From assembly GCA_031295385.1 (NCBI GenBank), contig JAUMOL010000006.1, forward strand, positions 1 through 39,924: a DNA stretch of 39,924 nt. Reading direction: 5' to 3'. The notes under the pieces were generated by a model. It searched no databases. It was not told where the DNA came from and saw nothing but the letters and a program-made list of their open reading frames with translations. Positions 22,639 to 31,738 of this stretch are shown piece after piece; position 1 is the first letter of the stretch, and each line of letters starts with the position of its first letter. The DNA comes from Collinsella sp. Lineage in GTDB: Bacteria; Actinomycetota; Coriobacteriia; Coriobacteriales; Coriobacteriaceae. Made by a program: the position numbers and the translations under genes.

Positions 22639-23403
22639 ATGAAATCCGAACGCCAGCAGGCCATTCTCGACTTGCTCGATCAACATCATTCGGTATCGGT
22701 AAACGAGATATCTAATACCCTATCTGTTTCGGATATGACCATCAGGCGTGACCTGGCCGAGCTTGCCGACAAGGGCCTTCTTGTGCGCGTACACGGAGGG
22801 GCTCAGCTTCCACACTCCGCCCACGGAACAGCCCTTTCACGTTTGACCCCGCATGAGGAGAAACGTCGTTTTCAAGTTGATCAGAAACGTGCCGCTGCTA
22901 TAGCCGCCGCCCAAACCGTCTCAGCCGGCGATACGATCTTTCTCGGTGGAGGCTCCACTCTCGAGCTCATGTGTTCGTATTTGCCCCAGGAGGACATACG
23001 CGTCGTCACCAACAGTCTTCCCGTGCTGAACCTGCTAGCCGACAATCCACATATAGATCTATTCTTTGTTGGTGGCATGATGCGTCACGACACGCGAGTT
23101 TTCACCATGCCATACAACGGCCGCGGCCCCTACGGTCTATCCGCTCCCAAGGCCTACGTCTCGGCAACCGGTATTTTTGGAAACGAGGTCTTTGGCTCTC
23201 GTCCCGATGCAGCCATGGTCCTCTCAGACGCTCTTTCTCGAGCTCAGGAGCGTTATCTTGTTGTAGATGCTGAAAAAGTCGGAAGGCGCGACTTCTGCCT
23301 TTTCACCACACTGGAGGATATGACCGCGGCATTCATTAACGAGGACGCAGACCCCCGGACCATCGAGGCCCTCCGCGCCTATACCTCCGTCATTACCGCA
23401 TAA
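22639..23403 (+). CDS. DeoR-family transcriptional regulator (first of pair)
   Basis: 254 residues from the ATG at 22639 (MKSERQQAILDLLDQH), preceded by GAGGGAG; an ATG at 22621 has no ribosome site. The winged helix reads HHSVSVNEISNTLSVSDMTIRRDLAELADKGLLVRVHGGAQ. The sensor domain has DTIFLGGGSTLELMCSYL, NIDL-like VGGMMRHDTRVF and YLVVDAEKVGRRDFCLF. It probably represses the divergent PTS-sulfatase operon in response to a phosphorylated (amino)sugar, through the TGTTCGTTTA-type repeats. This is inferred from position. Confidence 0.9.
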   Translation: MKSERQQAILDLLDQHHSVSVNEISNTLSVSDMTIRRDLAELADKGLLVRVHGGAQLPHSAHGTALSRLTPHEEKRRFQVDQKRAAAIAAAQTVSAGDTIFLGGGSTLELMCSYLPQEDIRVVTNSLPVLNLLADNPHIDLFFVGGMMRHDTRVFTMPYNGRGPYGLSAPKAYVSATGIFGNEVFGSRPDAAMVLSDALSRAQERYLVVDAEKVGRRDFCLFTTLEDMTAAFINEDADPRTIEALRAYTSVITA

Positions 23404-23418
23404 TCCAATTGGCAAGCC

Positions 23419-24180
23419 ATGCTTAAACCCGAACGTCACGAACAATTACTTGAGCTGTGCGCTCAGCGCGGAATGGTCACTGTTGCCCAAGCCGCAACAA
23501 TCTTTGGTATATCTGAAATGACCGCTCGAAGAGACTTCGATGAGCTCTCGCGACGCGCTGGCGTCATCCGCGAGTACGGTGGCATCCGACTTTCAAGCGG
23601 CTCCCCCATTGCCGAAGAGGTCCCGTTTTTTGAAAAGCTCTCAATCCGCTCCCCTGAAAAAGAGCATATCGCACGCACCGCTGTCAACCTCATCAGAGAG
23701 CGCGACACCATCTTCCTCGGACCCGGTTCGACTTGCGCTCTCATCGCCCGTGCGCTGCCGCGCATGCGGCTGCGCGTCATCACAAACAGCATCATCGTGC
23801 TGAACATGCTCCAGACGCGTAACGATGTGGAGATCTGGGCCCTGGGAGGACAGTATCGCAAACGATCGGGTTCTTTCGTCGGGCCCATCGCCGAAGATGC
23901 TCTCGCCCCGCTCGGTATCGACACTTGCTTTATCGGCACCAACGGCGTACTCGCCCAATCCATCTCCTGTTCTAACCTTGAGGAAGGACGCTTACAGGCG
24001 CTCGCTTGCGATCGCGCCGCCAAGCGTTACCTTGTCTGCGATTCAAGCAAGATCGGACAGATGGACTTCTTCGGCTTCTTCAATCTCGATCAAATGGACG
24101 CACTCATCACCGATGCAAATGTCAACGACAAACAGCGTTCCATGGTTCTCGAATCAACTCGCATCATCGTCGCAGAATAG
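23419..24180 (+). CDS. DeoR-family transcriptional regulator (second of pair)
   Basis: 253 residues. The winged helix reads MVTVAQAATIFGISEMTARRDFDELSRRAGVIREYGGIRL and the sensor domain DTIFLGPGSTCALIARAL, ALGGQYRKRSGSFVGPIAED and IGTNGVLAQSISCSNLEEGRLQALACDRAAKRYLVCDSSKIGQMDFF. It starts 15 bases after the first regulator, without a clear ribosome site, so it may be translationally coupled. The two paralogues are clearly diverged, so they may answer to different effectors or form a mixed switch. It ends before a strong terminator. Confidence 0.9.
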   Translation: MLKPERHEQLLELCAQRGMVTVAQAATIFGISEMTARRDFDELSRRAGVIREYGGIRLSSGSPIAEEVPFFEKLSIRSPEKEHIARTAVNLIRERDTIFLGPGSTCALIARALPRMRLRVITNSIIVLNMLQTRNDVEIWALGGQYRKRSGSFVGPIAEDALAPLGIDTCFIGTNGVLAQSISCSNLEEGRLQALACDRAAKRYLVCDSSKIGQMDFFGFFNLDQMDALITDANVNDKQRSMVLESTRIIVAE

Positions 24181-24212
24181 GCCTGTTTTGATTTAGCTGG
24201 ACACCACAGCAA

Positions 24213-24245
24213 AGACCCCGATTCGATAAAGCCGAATCGGGGTCT
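24213..24245 (+). terminator. Terminator after the DeoR-type pair
   Basis: AGACCCCGATTCG (24213-24225) pairs perfectly with CGAATCGGGGTCT (24233-24245) around a seven-base loop, 32 bases after the stop codon. The following CATTATT is T-rich but interrupted. It may also stop leftward transcripts. Confidence 0.75.
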
Positions 24246-24279
24246 CATTATTCGCATCAAATCGCAAATAGGTCAGCAG

Positions 24280-24507
24280 CTACTTCTCAGTGTAGACGCT
24301 CTCGCCACCGAGATAGGTCTCGACGAGGGATAGGTCGGGGTTGAGGACGACAACCTCACCCACGTAATCGGAGGTGCCGGCACCGGTGAGCACCACATTG
24401 AGGCGACCGTCGCCCATGGCGCGGGCGTCGGCCAGGAACGCCTCGACGGCCTCAAGGTTATCCTTGTAGATGTTCAGCGTGTCAAGCCAAAGCTCGGGAG
24501 ACGACAC
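24280..24507 (-). pseudogene. Deletion scar fusing the start of agaS to the end of nagA
   Basis: The 75-residue frame starts with a GTG at 24507. Residues 1-50 (SSPELWLDTLNIYKDNLEAVEAFL and NVVLTGAGTSDYVGE) match the N-terminus of AgaS-type SIS-domain sugar isomerase/deaminases, with the GAGTS-YVGE phosphosugar-binding start. Residues 51-75 (VVVLNPDLSLVETYLGGE) match the C-terminal strand of N-acetylglucosamine-6-phosphate deacetylase (NagA), whose proteins end in -(A)D-VVLD-DL-V--T-V-GG. The junction is near 24354. The product lacks both active sites. It implies that an agaS-nagA amino-sugar operon once stood beside this PTS. Confidence 0.7.
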
Positions 24508-24617
24508 GTTGATGTCTGCTTAACTCTGCTCGCTCAGACTAATGACTTTGTTGGGGGTCCACTATTTGCTGGAGGGTGAACTTACATTGGGACGGTTCGC
24601 CTTCTGCTTGTGGCTTT
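24493..24617. repeat. 125-bp direct repeat, right copy of the island
   Basis: Partner of 12956-13080, same orientation and equal length. It spans the first codons of the agaS remnant, the intergenic gap and the 3' end of the intact phosphatase gene. Weaker similarity resumes at 24699-24770 (matching 13082-13155) after an 81-base deletion in the other copy. Confidence 0.85.
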
Positions 24618-25165
24618 GCCTCATCGAAATTGAAGATCATGATGGCGCAGTTGGGGAGTTTTGTTGGGAGCTCGAAGCCCTCTGGGGCTGCAGCCTTGAT
24701 GAATTGGCGGCTGGCGCTGCCGTGGCTTACTGCTAGGAGGGTTTCGATGCCCTCGGCTCCCATGAGATTGGTGAGGGTGCCTACCATGCGTTCTTGCAGC
24801 GCGCGGCTCCCTTCTCCTCCAAAGGGGACCAAATCCTCGCCGGGATCCCAGACGTCGGTAGGCAATGCGTCGTGGGGACCTTCCTCGAAGGTTCCATAGC
24901 AGCGCTCGATGATGCCTTCGCAGGGCTCGACTGCTGCGTCCGGGCCGAGGAGCACGTATGCGACGAGCTGAGCAGTGTCCATGGCTCGGCCTAAGGGTGA
25001 TGAGACAACTTTGTCGGGGACGACGCCGTGGGCTTTGAGCCATGCGGCTGCCATCCCGGCTTGCTGACGGCCTAAGTCGGTGAGCGGTGAATCGCAGCGG
25101 CCCTGGACCAGCTTTTTGACGTTGAACTCCGTCTGACCGTGGCGGAGTAGATACAGCTTCTTCAT
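24539..25165 (-). CDS. Histidine phosphatase superfamily protein (GpmB/PhoE-like)
   Basis: 208 residues. LYLLRHGQTEFNVKKLVQGRCDSPLTDLGRQQA holds the catalytic R-H-G motif with His9. The second catalytic histidine is in LLAVSHGSASRQF. SSPLGRAMDTAQLV and the substrate-side glutamate region (GIIERCYGTFEEGP) complete the branch-1 fold. GAGGAG precedes the ATG. Such enzymes hydrolyse small phosphate esters; the substrate is unknown. Its 3' end is duplicated at 12997-13209. Confidence 0.92.
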   Translation of the reverse strand: MKKLYLLRHGQTEFNVKKLVQGRCDSPLTDLGRQQAGMAAAWLKAHGVVPDKVVSSPLGRAMDTAQLVAYVLLGPDAAVEPCEGIIERCYGTFEEGPHDALPTDVWDPGEDLVPFGGEGSRALQERMVGTLTNLMGAEGIETLLAVSHGSASRQFIKAAAPEGFELPTKLPNCAIMIFNFDEAKPQAEGEPSQCKFTLQQIVDPQQSH

Positions 25166-25204
25166 GCTCTCCTCTTCTGCATAACTTGCTTTATCGGCAC
25201 AGCC

Positions 25205-26359
25205 CTACTCGTGGGTATGGCCTACGTAGTCTTCGTCGATCGTAATCTTGGCAATTGACTTGGGATATTCCGATTCGACCCGTTGTGCCAGCGCGTGCTT
25301 TACGTCTTCGGCACTCATCTGTAGATCCGAGGGGCGCACGCAGTCAAAGATCACGTTGGTGTGCGTAGGACCCGGCACACAGCGCAGATCGTGAATCGAA
25401 AGGCGGCTATCGATCTGTTGAGCCATAGTGTTGATGCGCAGGCGCATGCTCGCCACCTTGGGATCGTCGGTCACGATGGGATCGTAATGGAGCGTGACGA
25501 TCATGCCGTCCTCGTCCCTAAACGACTGCTCGATGTTATCGAGCGTGTCGTGACTTTCCAGCGGGCTGGCCTCGGCTGCCATCTCGGCGTGAGCGCTTGC
25601 GAACTTCCTGCCCGGGCCGTAGTCGTGAACCATCAAATCGTGAACGCCCAAAACGCCGGGATAGCTCATGATCTTGTCTCGAATGTGCTTGACCAGCTTA
25701 GGATCGGGTGACTGGCCCAAAAGCGGGCTCACCGTATCTTGAATAAGTTCAAGGCCGCTCCAGCCAATATAGGCGCCAACGGCAAGGCCGACCCATGCGT
25801 CAAGATTGATGTGCGTCACCTGCGAAACAATTGCGCACGCCAGCACGGCGCCTGTGGCAAGGACATCGTTCTTGGAATCCTGCGCGGTCGCATGCAACGT
25901 CTCGGACTCAATGCAATCGCCGAGCTTTTGGTTGAGGGCCGCCATCCACAGCTTTACAACCATCGAAAGTGCCAGGACTGCCACCAGGGCAAGCGAGAAC
26001 TCGACAGGCTCCGGGTTGACAATACGCTCCACCGAGGACTTCACCAGTTCGATGCCAATAAGCAGCACGAGCGCCGCCACGACCAAACCCGAGAGATACT
26101 CGTAGCGACCGTGGCCGTAAGGATGCTCGGGATCGGCCGGCTTGCTCGCCAGCTTAAAGCCCAGCACGCTCACGATGTTCGAGCTGGCATCGGACAGGTT
26201 GTTCATGGCATCCGCCACAATCGAAACCGATCCCGAAACCACACCAATTGCACCCTTCGCAGCGCATAGTGCCACATTGGCGAGAATACACACCACGCCC
26301 GTCAACGTGCCCACGCGCGCACGGTCGCCCTGCGCACGCTTAACAATCCACTCGACCAT
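25205..26359 (-). CDS. Cation diffusion facilitator, probable Mn(II) exporter
   Basis: 384 residues. The transmembrane half has six hydrophobic segments and PEHPYGHGRYEYLSGL, the CDF signature loop. The metal site in TM2 is N53-x3-D57 (DAMNNLSD) and in TM5 D161-x3-D165 (HATAQDSKND). This N-D/D-D set is the one described for Mn-CDF proteins such as MntE, whereas Zn/Fe types use H-D or D-D with H-D. The C-terminal cytoplasmic domain carries GVLGVHDLMVHDYGPGRKFASAHAEM, and then an extra 80 residues. It lies between the phosphatase and a terminator, on the minus strand. Confidence 0.88.
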   Translation of the reverse strand: MVEWIVKRAQGDRARVGTLTGVVCILANVALCAAKGAIGVVSGSVSIVADAMNNLSDASSNIVSVLGFKLASKPADPEHPYGHGRYEYLSGLVVAALVLLIGIELVKSSVERIVNPEPVEFSLALVAVLALSMVVKLWMAALNQKLGDCIESETLHATAQDSKNDVLATGAVLACAIVSQVTHINLDAWVGLAVGAYIGWSGLELIQDTVSPLLGQSPDPKLVKHIRDKIMSYPGVLGVHDLMVHDYGPGRKFASAHAEMAAEASPLESHDTLDNIEQSFRDEDGMIVTLHYDPIVTDDPKVASMRLRINTMAQQIDSRLSIHDLRCVPGPTHTNVIFDCVRPSDLQMSAEDVKHALAQRVESEYPKSIAKITIDEDYVGHTHE

Positions 26360-26441
26360 CTACATCCGCCCCCACGGTACTATCTATATATCTATTGCTC
26401 AAACGGATTGTAGTGTAGCCACTTTGTCCCCCAGATACAAA

Positions 26442-26471
26442 AAGGCCGCAACCCACACGGGCCACGACCTT
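26442..26471 (-). terminator. Terminator after the orphan EIIC gene
   Basis: On the minus strand AAGGTCGTGGCCC pairs (with several G-T pairs) with GGGTTGCGGCCTT around GTGT, followed by TTTG. It lies between the CDF and EIIC genes, so these are separate transcription units. Confidence 0.7.
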
Positions 26472-26508
26472 GGAATGTGACATGTGAGACTGTCCCTTTG
26501 TCGATCGA
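26472..26508. repeat. TGTGACATG repeat, left flank of the EIIC gene
   Basis: GGAATGTGACATGTGAGACTG followed by TCCCTTTGTC resembles 27737-27769 (AATGTGACATGCGGGCTTCC and CCTTTGTC) at about four of five bases, in the same orientation. The two copies bracket the EIIC-only PTS gene. The core belongs to the CTGTCCC-type repeats seen elsewhere in the window. Confidence 0.55.
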
Positions 26509-26509
26509 T

Positions 26510-27724
26510 TTATGCGCTTACTTCAGCAGCGCTCGCCACTGTTTCGGGCGAATCGGCTCCATCCCCCGTCGTCTGTCCCTTCGCCGGCACCACGCCAAAG
26601 CAGTAGCTCAGCGCCGCAGACACCGCAAATGCCACACCGCCGGCAGCGCAGCACCACAGCAGGTTCGAGATGCCGCCCGTGGCAAAGCCAATGACCATGA
26701 GGACATTCGTCATGCCGATGGTATAGGCCGTAACGTGGCCCACGGCCGCAACAAGGCCTCCGACGGCGCCGCCAATGGCCATGCACGTCAGGCACCTGCC
26801 ATATTTAAAGCCGCAACCGTACAGCGCCGGCTCGCTTACGCCGCCAAGAACACCCGAGATTGAATAGCCCAGCATGAGCGCCTTCTCGTCCTTATCCGCA
26901 ACGCGAAGCGACACGCCAAAGGGCATGCCCCAAACGGCGAACGTTGCCATCGTCGCGGCGATCAGGATGCACGAATCCGTTCCCACACTCATAAACTGCG
27001 CATAGGCGAGCGATAGGACAACGTTGCTGACGCCGGCGATCTTTAGGAACTCCCAGCCCGCGGCAAGCCCCATGAGCGTGAGCAGCGACACGATGCCACC
27101 GGAATTGCCAAGCATAAACATAAGCTGGCCCAACAGCATGCCCAGATAGCTGCCCGCCGGCGCCGTAATGCACAGCGAAACCGGAACCATGACAAGCATG
27201 GTTGCAAACGGAACGAACGAAAACGCCACGGCCTTAGGGATAACGCGCTTAAAGAAACACTCCACTCGCCATAGCACGGGCACCGAGATGAGAACCGGAA
27301 TAACAGTCGTCGTGTAATCGTTGACCGGCGCGGGAAGCAGACCATACACGGAAGTCATCGATGCCCCCGTCGTCGAGGCGGCATCAACGAGCTTAAGCAG
27401 ATCGGGTGCAATCAATACGCCGCCCAGCATCATGCCCAGCTGCTCCGAGCAACCGAGCTGGCGGGCGGCCGCCCAACCAAGATAAATGGGCAAAAAGTAG
27501 TAGCCGGCGTTATAGAGCCAACTGTAGAACAGGCGATAGATTTCGGAATCGGCAGACCACAGGCCCAGCATGCCCTCGCCCATAATGACGGCGACGGTGC
27601 GGAACAACGCCGCGCAGACAATAAACGGCAGCGCCGACATCATGCTTTTGGACAGATAGTCCACCACGGCCATGGCGTTTGATGAAACCGTCGTTGCAAA
27701 CGTGGTGTTGGAAACTTGTGACAT
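26510..27724 (-). CDS. Orphan PTS EIIC (glucose/beta-glucoside superfamily)
   Basis: 404 residues from the ATG at 27724 (MSQVSNTTFATTV), preceded by AAAGG at seven bases; a much longer in-frame extension overlaps accDA in another frame and is rejected. About ten membrane segments are seen. GYSISGVLGGVSEPALYGCGFKYGR is the G-x-S/T-E-P-A-(I/L)-Y-G motif of glucose-superfamily EIIC, closest in order to beta-glucoside, sucrose and trehalose types. There is no EIIB (no C-x-T-R-L site) and no EIIA domain, so it must borrow these from another system or be a relic. It follows the fatty-acid operon on the same strand but is set off by repeats on both sides. Confidence 0.85.
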   Translation of the reverse strand: MSQVSNTTFATTVSSNAMAVVDYLSKSMMSALPFIVCAALFRTVAVIMGEGMLGLWSADSEIYRLFYSWLYNAGYYFLPIYLGWAAARQLGCSEQLGMMLGGVLIAPDLLKLVDAASTTGASMTSVYGLLPAPVNDYTTTVIPVLISVPVLWRVECFFKRVIPKAVAFSFVPFATMLVMVPVSLCITAPAGSYLGMLLGQLMFMLGNSGGIVSLLTLMGLAAGWEFLKIAGVSNVVLSLAYAQFMSVGTDSCILIAATMATFAVWGMPFGVSLRVADKDEKALMLGYSISGVLGGVSEPALYGCGFKYGRCLTCMAIGGAVGGLVAAVGHVTAYTIGMTNVLMVIGFATGGISNLLWCCAAGGVAFAVSAALSYCFGVVPAKGQTTGDGADSPETVASAAEVSA

Positions 27725-27736
27725 GGAACGCCTTTC

Positions 27737-27771
27737 CCAATGTGACATGCGGGCTTCCCCTTTGTCACATC
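27737..27771. repeat. TGTGACATG repeat, right flank of the EIIC gene
   Basis: TGTGACA at about 27741-27747 and TGTCACA at about 27763-27769 form an inverted repeat around a CTTCCCC-type core. It overlaps the last codons of accDA. Partner of 26472-26508. Confidence 0.55.
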
Positions 27772-29475
27772 GTGCGGTACTGACCGATTGCGCGGTACTT
27801 TTCGTAGCGGAGGTTTGTGAGGGTCGCCTCGTCGAGCTGCCCAAGCGTATCGAAGGCATCAAATGCCGAGGACATGACGGCACCGGCGATCTCCTCATGC
27901 GACAGGCCCCTATCGTCAACAATGCCGTCGATGATGCCGAGCGCCAACAGATCGGGGGCCGTGAGCTTAAGCGCCTCGGCGGCCTCATTCGCGCGGTCGG
28001 TATCCTTCCACAGGATCGACGCACAGGCCTCGGGGCTCACGACCGAATAGGCCGAGCTCGAGAGCATCAGGATGCGGTCGGCCACGGATAGCGCCAGCGC
28101 GCCACCAGAGCCGCCCTCGCCTGTCACCACCGAGACAATCGGCGTTTTGAGGCCGCTCATCTCCATGAGATTCTGGGCAATCGCCTCGCCCTGGCCGCGC
28201 TCCTCGGCACCGATGCCGCAAAACGCGCCCGAAGTATCGACCAGACACAGAACCGGTCGACCAAACTTTTCGGCCTGGCGCATAAGGCGACGCGCTTTGC
28301 GGTAGCCCTCGGGATGTGCCATACCAAAGTTGCGACGCATGCGCTCTTTGGTCGTGGTGCCGCGCTCGATGGCGATGACCATTACGGGGCGTCCGTCTTT
28401 CCAGCCAATGCCAGCCACCACAGCAGCGTCGTCGCCAAAGTAGCGGTCGCCGTGCAGCTCCACAAATCCATCCAGGCCCAGCGAGATCATCTCGCCTGCC
28501 GTGGCGCGATCTGCCGAGCGGGTCTGCTTGACAATCTCGAGCGCCGTTTTTGGTGCGGTCGAGCGCTTGAACAAGTGCCCCAGCTTTTTGCCGCGACGAC
28601 CCGTATGCACGATCTCATGCGGTGCCCCCAGGCCAGGCGCGTGCCCTTCGTGCAGTGCCAGCAGCTCGCCCACCGTGAGCGCGATCTCGCCACGCGGAAC
28701 AACGGCATCGCAAAAGCCGTGCTCCAGCAAGAACTCGGAGCGCTGAAATCCCTTGGGCAGACGCTTGTGCATGTTCTGCTCGATCACGCGCGGGCCGGCA
28801 AATGCCGTCAGGGCATCGGGCTCGGCCAGGATAATATCGCCCTCCATGGCAAAGCTCGCGGTTACGCCTCCGGTCGTGGGATCAGTGAGCACCGTGATAT
28901 ACAGGCCGCCCGCCTCGCTATGGCGCCTAACCGCCGCAGAAATCTTGGCCATCTGCATAAGCGATGTCACGCCCTCTTGCATGCGTGCACCGCCCGAAAC
29001 GGTAAAGCCGACAACTGGCAATCCAAGCTCGGTCGCTCGCTCAAATGTGCGACAGATCTTTTCGCCCACCACGGAACCCATCGAGCCCATCATAAAGTTG
29101 GCGTCCATAAAGAAGAGCGCGGTATCGCAACCGCAGATTTTGCCCCTGCCGCACACAACGGCATCGCGCTCGCCCGAACGCTCGCTCACGCTCTTGAGCT
29201 TGTCGGCATAGCCGGGAAACGAGAGGAAATCCTCCGACGCCAGATTGGCATCCCATTCCTCAAACGTGCCCTCGTCGACCGTCATGCGCATGCGCGCGCG
29301 ACCGCTCACGCGAAAGTGTTTGCCGCAACGAGGGCAGACCTCGAGGTTGTCGTGCAGGCGTGCCTCATCGATCACGCGGCGGCACTCCGGACACTTGATA
29401 AATACGTGGCGCGCGGGAAACTCGGCGCACGACTCGGTCATCGGCCCCTCGAGGACGTTGACCGTCTTCGCTTTT

Positions 29476-29489
<14 letters not shown>
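27765..29489 (-). CDS. accDA: Acetyl-CoA carboxylase carboxyltransferase, beta-alpha fusion
   Basis: 574 residues, the sum of AccD and AccA. Residues 33-55 (CPEC and CPRC) form the AccD zinc ribbon. MGSMGSVVGEKICRTFERA and FTVSGGARMQEGVTSLMQM are AccD catalytic blocks. AccA begins near residue 300 (KTALEIVKQTRSADRATAGEMI-GFVELHGDR-FGDD) and ends with GIIDGIVD. It transfers the carboxyl group from carboxybiotin to acetyl-CoA. Two ATGs (29489 and 29483) overlap the accC stop, indicating coupling. It is the last gene of the fatty-acid operon. A beta-alpha fusion fixes subunit stoichiometry. Confidence 0.95.
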
Positions 29490-30819
<1,330 letters not shown>

Positions 30820-30829
30820 GAAGCCTTCC

Positions 30830-31252
30830 TTAACTTTCGTGCATGAGTGCAAAAGACATGTCGGCGCGGCAGCAAACCTCACCGTTGACGCTCGCAATAC
30901 CCGTCGCAAAGCGGAACGGCCCGCGCGCACGCGTGATGGAGCACACCAGATCCACCGTATCGCCCGGGCGCACCGGACGCTTAAAGCGCACCTTGTCCAG
31001 ACTCGTGTAGAACGGCGTCGCACCGCGCGCTTCCTCATCGCCCATCAGCAGCACGCAGCAGTTCTGGGCGAGCATCTCGCACTGGATCACGCCGGGGACG
31101 ACCGGGTTTCCCGGAAAATGCCCCTGCAAAAAGTACTCGTCGCCCGTAATCGTGATCTTGCCGTGGGCCTCGTCGCCCACCAGCTCGGCTTCGTCGAGCA
31201 AAAGCATCGGCTCGCGATGCGGCAACAGTTCTTTAAGCTCTTCTTTGTTCAT
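30830..31252 (-). CDS. fabZ: 3-hydroxyacyl-ACP dehydratase FabZ
   Basis: 140 residues from the ATG at 31252 (MNKEELKELLPHREPMLLLD), preceded by AGGTGA; an alternative start at 31261 is possible. The hotdog active site is HFPGNPVVPGVIQCEMLAQ with His45 and Glu59. It dehydrates 3-hydroxyacyl-ACP in each elongation round. It is placed between accB and accC, an order common in Gram-positive fab operons. Confidence 0.96.
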   Translation of the reverse strand: MNKEELKELLPHREPMLLLDEAELVGDEAHGKITITGDEYFLQGHFPGNPVVPGVIQCEMLAQNCCVLLMGDEEARGATPFYTSLDKVRFKRPVRPGDTVDLVCSITRARGPFRFATGIASVNGEVCCRADMSFALMHES

Positions 31253-31261
31253 GGATATCAC

Positions 31262-31735
31262 CTATCCGATCCTCATGAGGCAGCTGCCAAACTCCACGAG
31301 GTCGCCGTCGGCCACGCAGATCTCGAGCACCTCACCGTCTGCCTCAGCCGTCACCTCGTTGAGAACCTTCATGGCCTCGATGATGCAGAGGGTCTCGCCG
31401 GCCTTGACCTTGGAGCCCACGTGCACAAACGGCTCGTCGCCCGGCGCCGGGGCAGCATAGAAAACGCCAACCATGGGAGCGGTCACCTCGGTGCCCTTGG
31501 GCTCCGGTGCGGCGGCAGGCGCCTGCGCGGTGGGCTCCGGTGCGGCAGGCGCGACTGTGGGAGCTGCAACTGGAGCGGCCATAGCGCTCGGCATGGGCAT
31601 GGGCACGGCAACCGGCTGTGCGGCGCTCGCGCGTTCGAGTTCGACCGCGGTGCCATCGGGCTCCTCAACGCGCACGCGCGTGAGGCCGCGGTCCTCCATA
31701 ACATCGGCTATCTCGGCAAGTCTTTTGGAATCCAT
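31262..31735 (-). CDS. accB: Biotin carboxyl carrier protein of acetyl-CoA carboxylase
   Basis: 157 residues. An N-terminal part (MDSKRLAEIADVMEDRGLTRVRVEEPDG) is followed by a long Ala/Pro-rich hinge (about 40-80) and the biotinyl domain with EAMKV, in which Lys123 receives biotin. The hinge lets the carrier swing between AccC and AccDA. The biotin ligase that would modify it is encoded divergently at 37116-37892. Confidence 0.97.
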   Translation of the reverse strand: MDSKRLAEIADVMEDRGLTRVRVEEPDGTAVELERASAAQPVAVPMPMPSAMAAPVAAPTVAPAAPEPTAQAPAAAPEPKGTEVTAPMVGVFYAAPAPGDEPFVHVGSKVKAGETLCIIEAMKVLNEVTAEADGEVLEICVADGDLVEFGSCLMRIG

Positions 31736-31738
31736 GCT

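Noticed and set aside
13240..24180. Integrative element with its own integrase between the 125-bp repeats
   Set aside because: No integrase, relaxase or phage-type gene is present. The flanking repeats are better explained by duplication and homologous recombination.
27725..28024. N-terminal extension of the orphan EIIC by 100 residues
   Set aside because: The extension is Arg/Ser-rich, overlaps accDA out of frame, and the ATG at 27724 has a good ribosome site.
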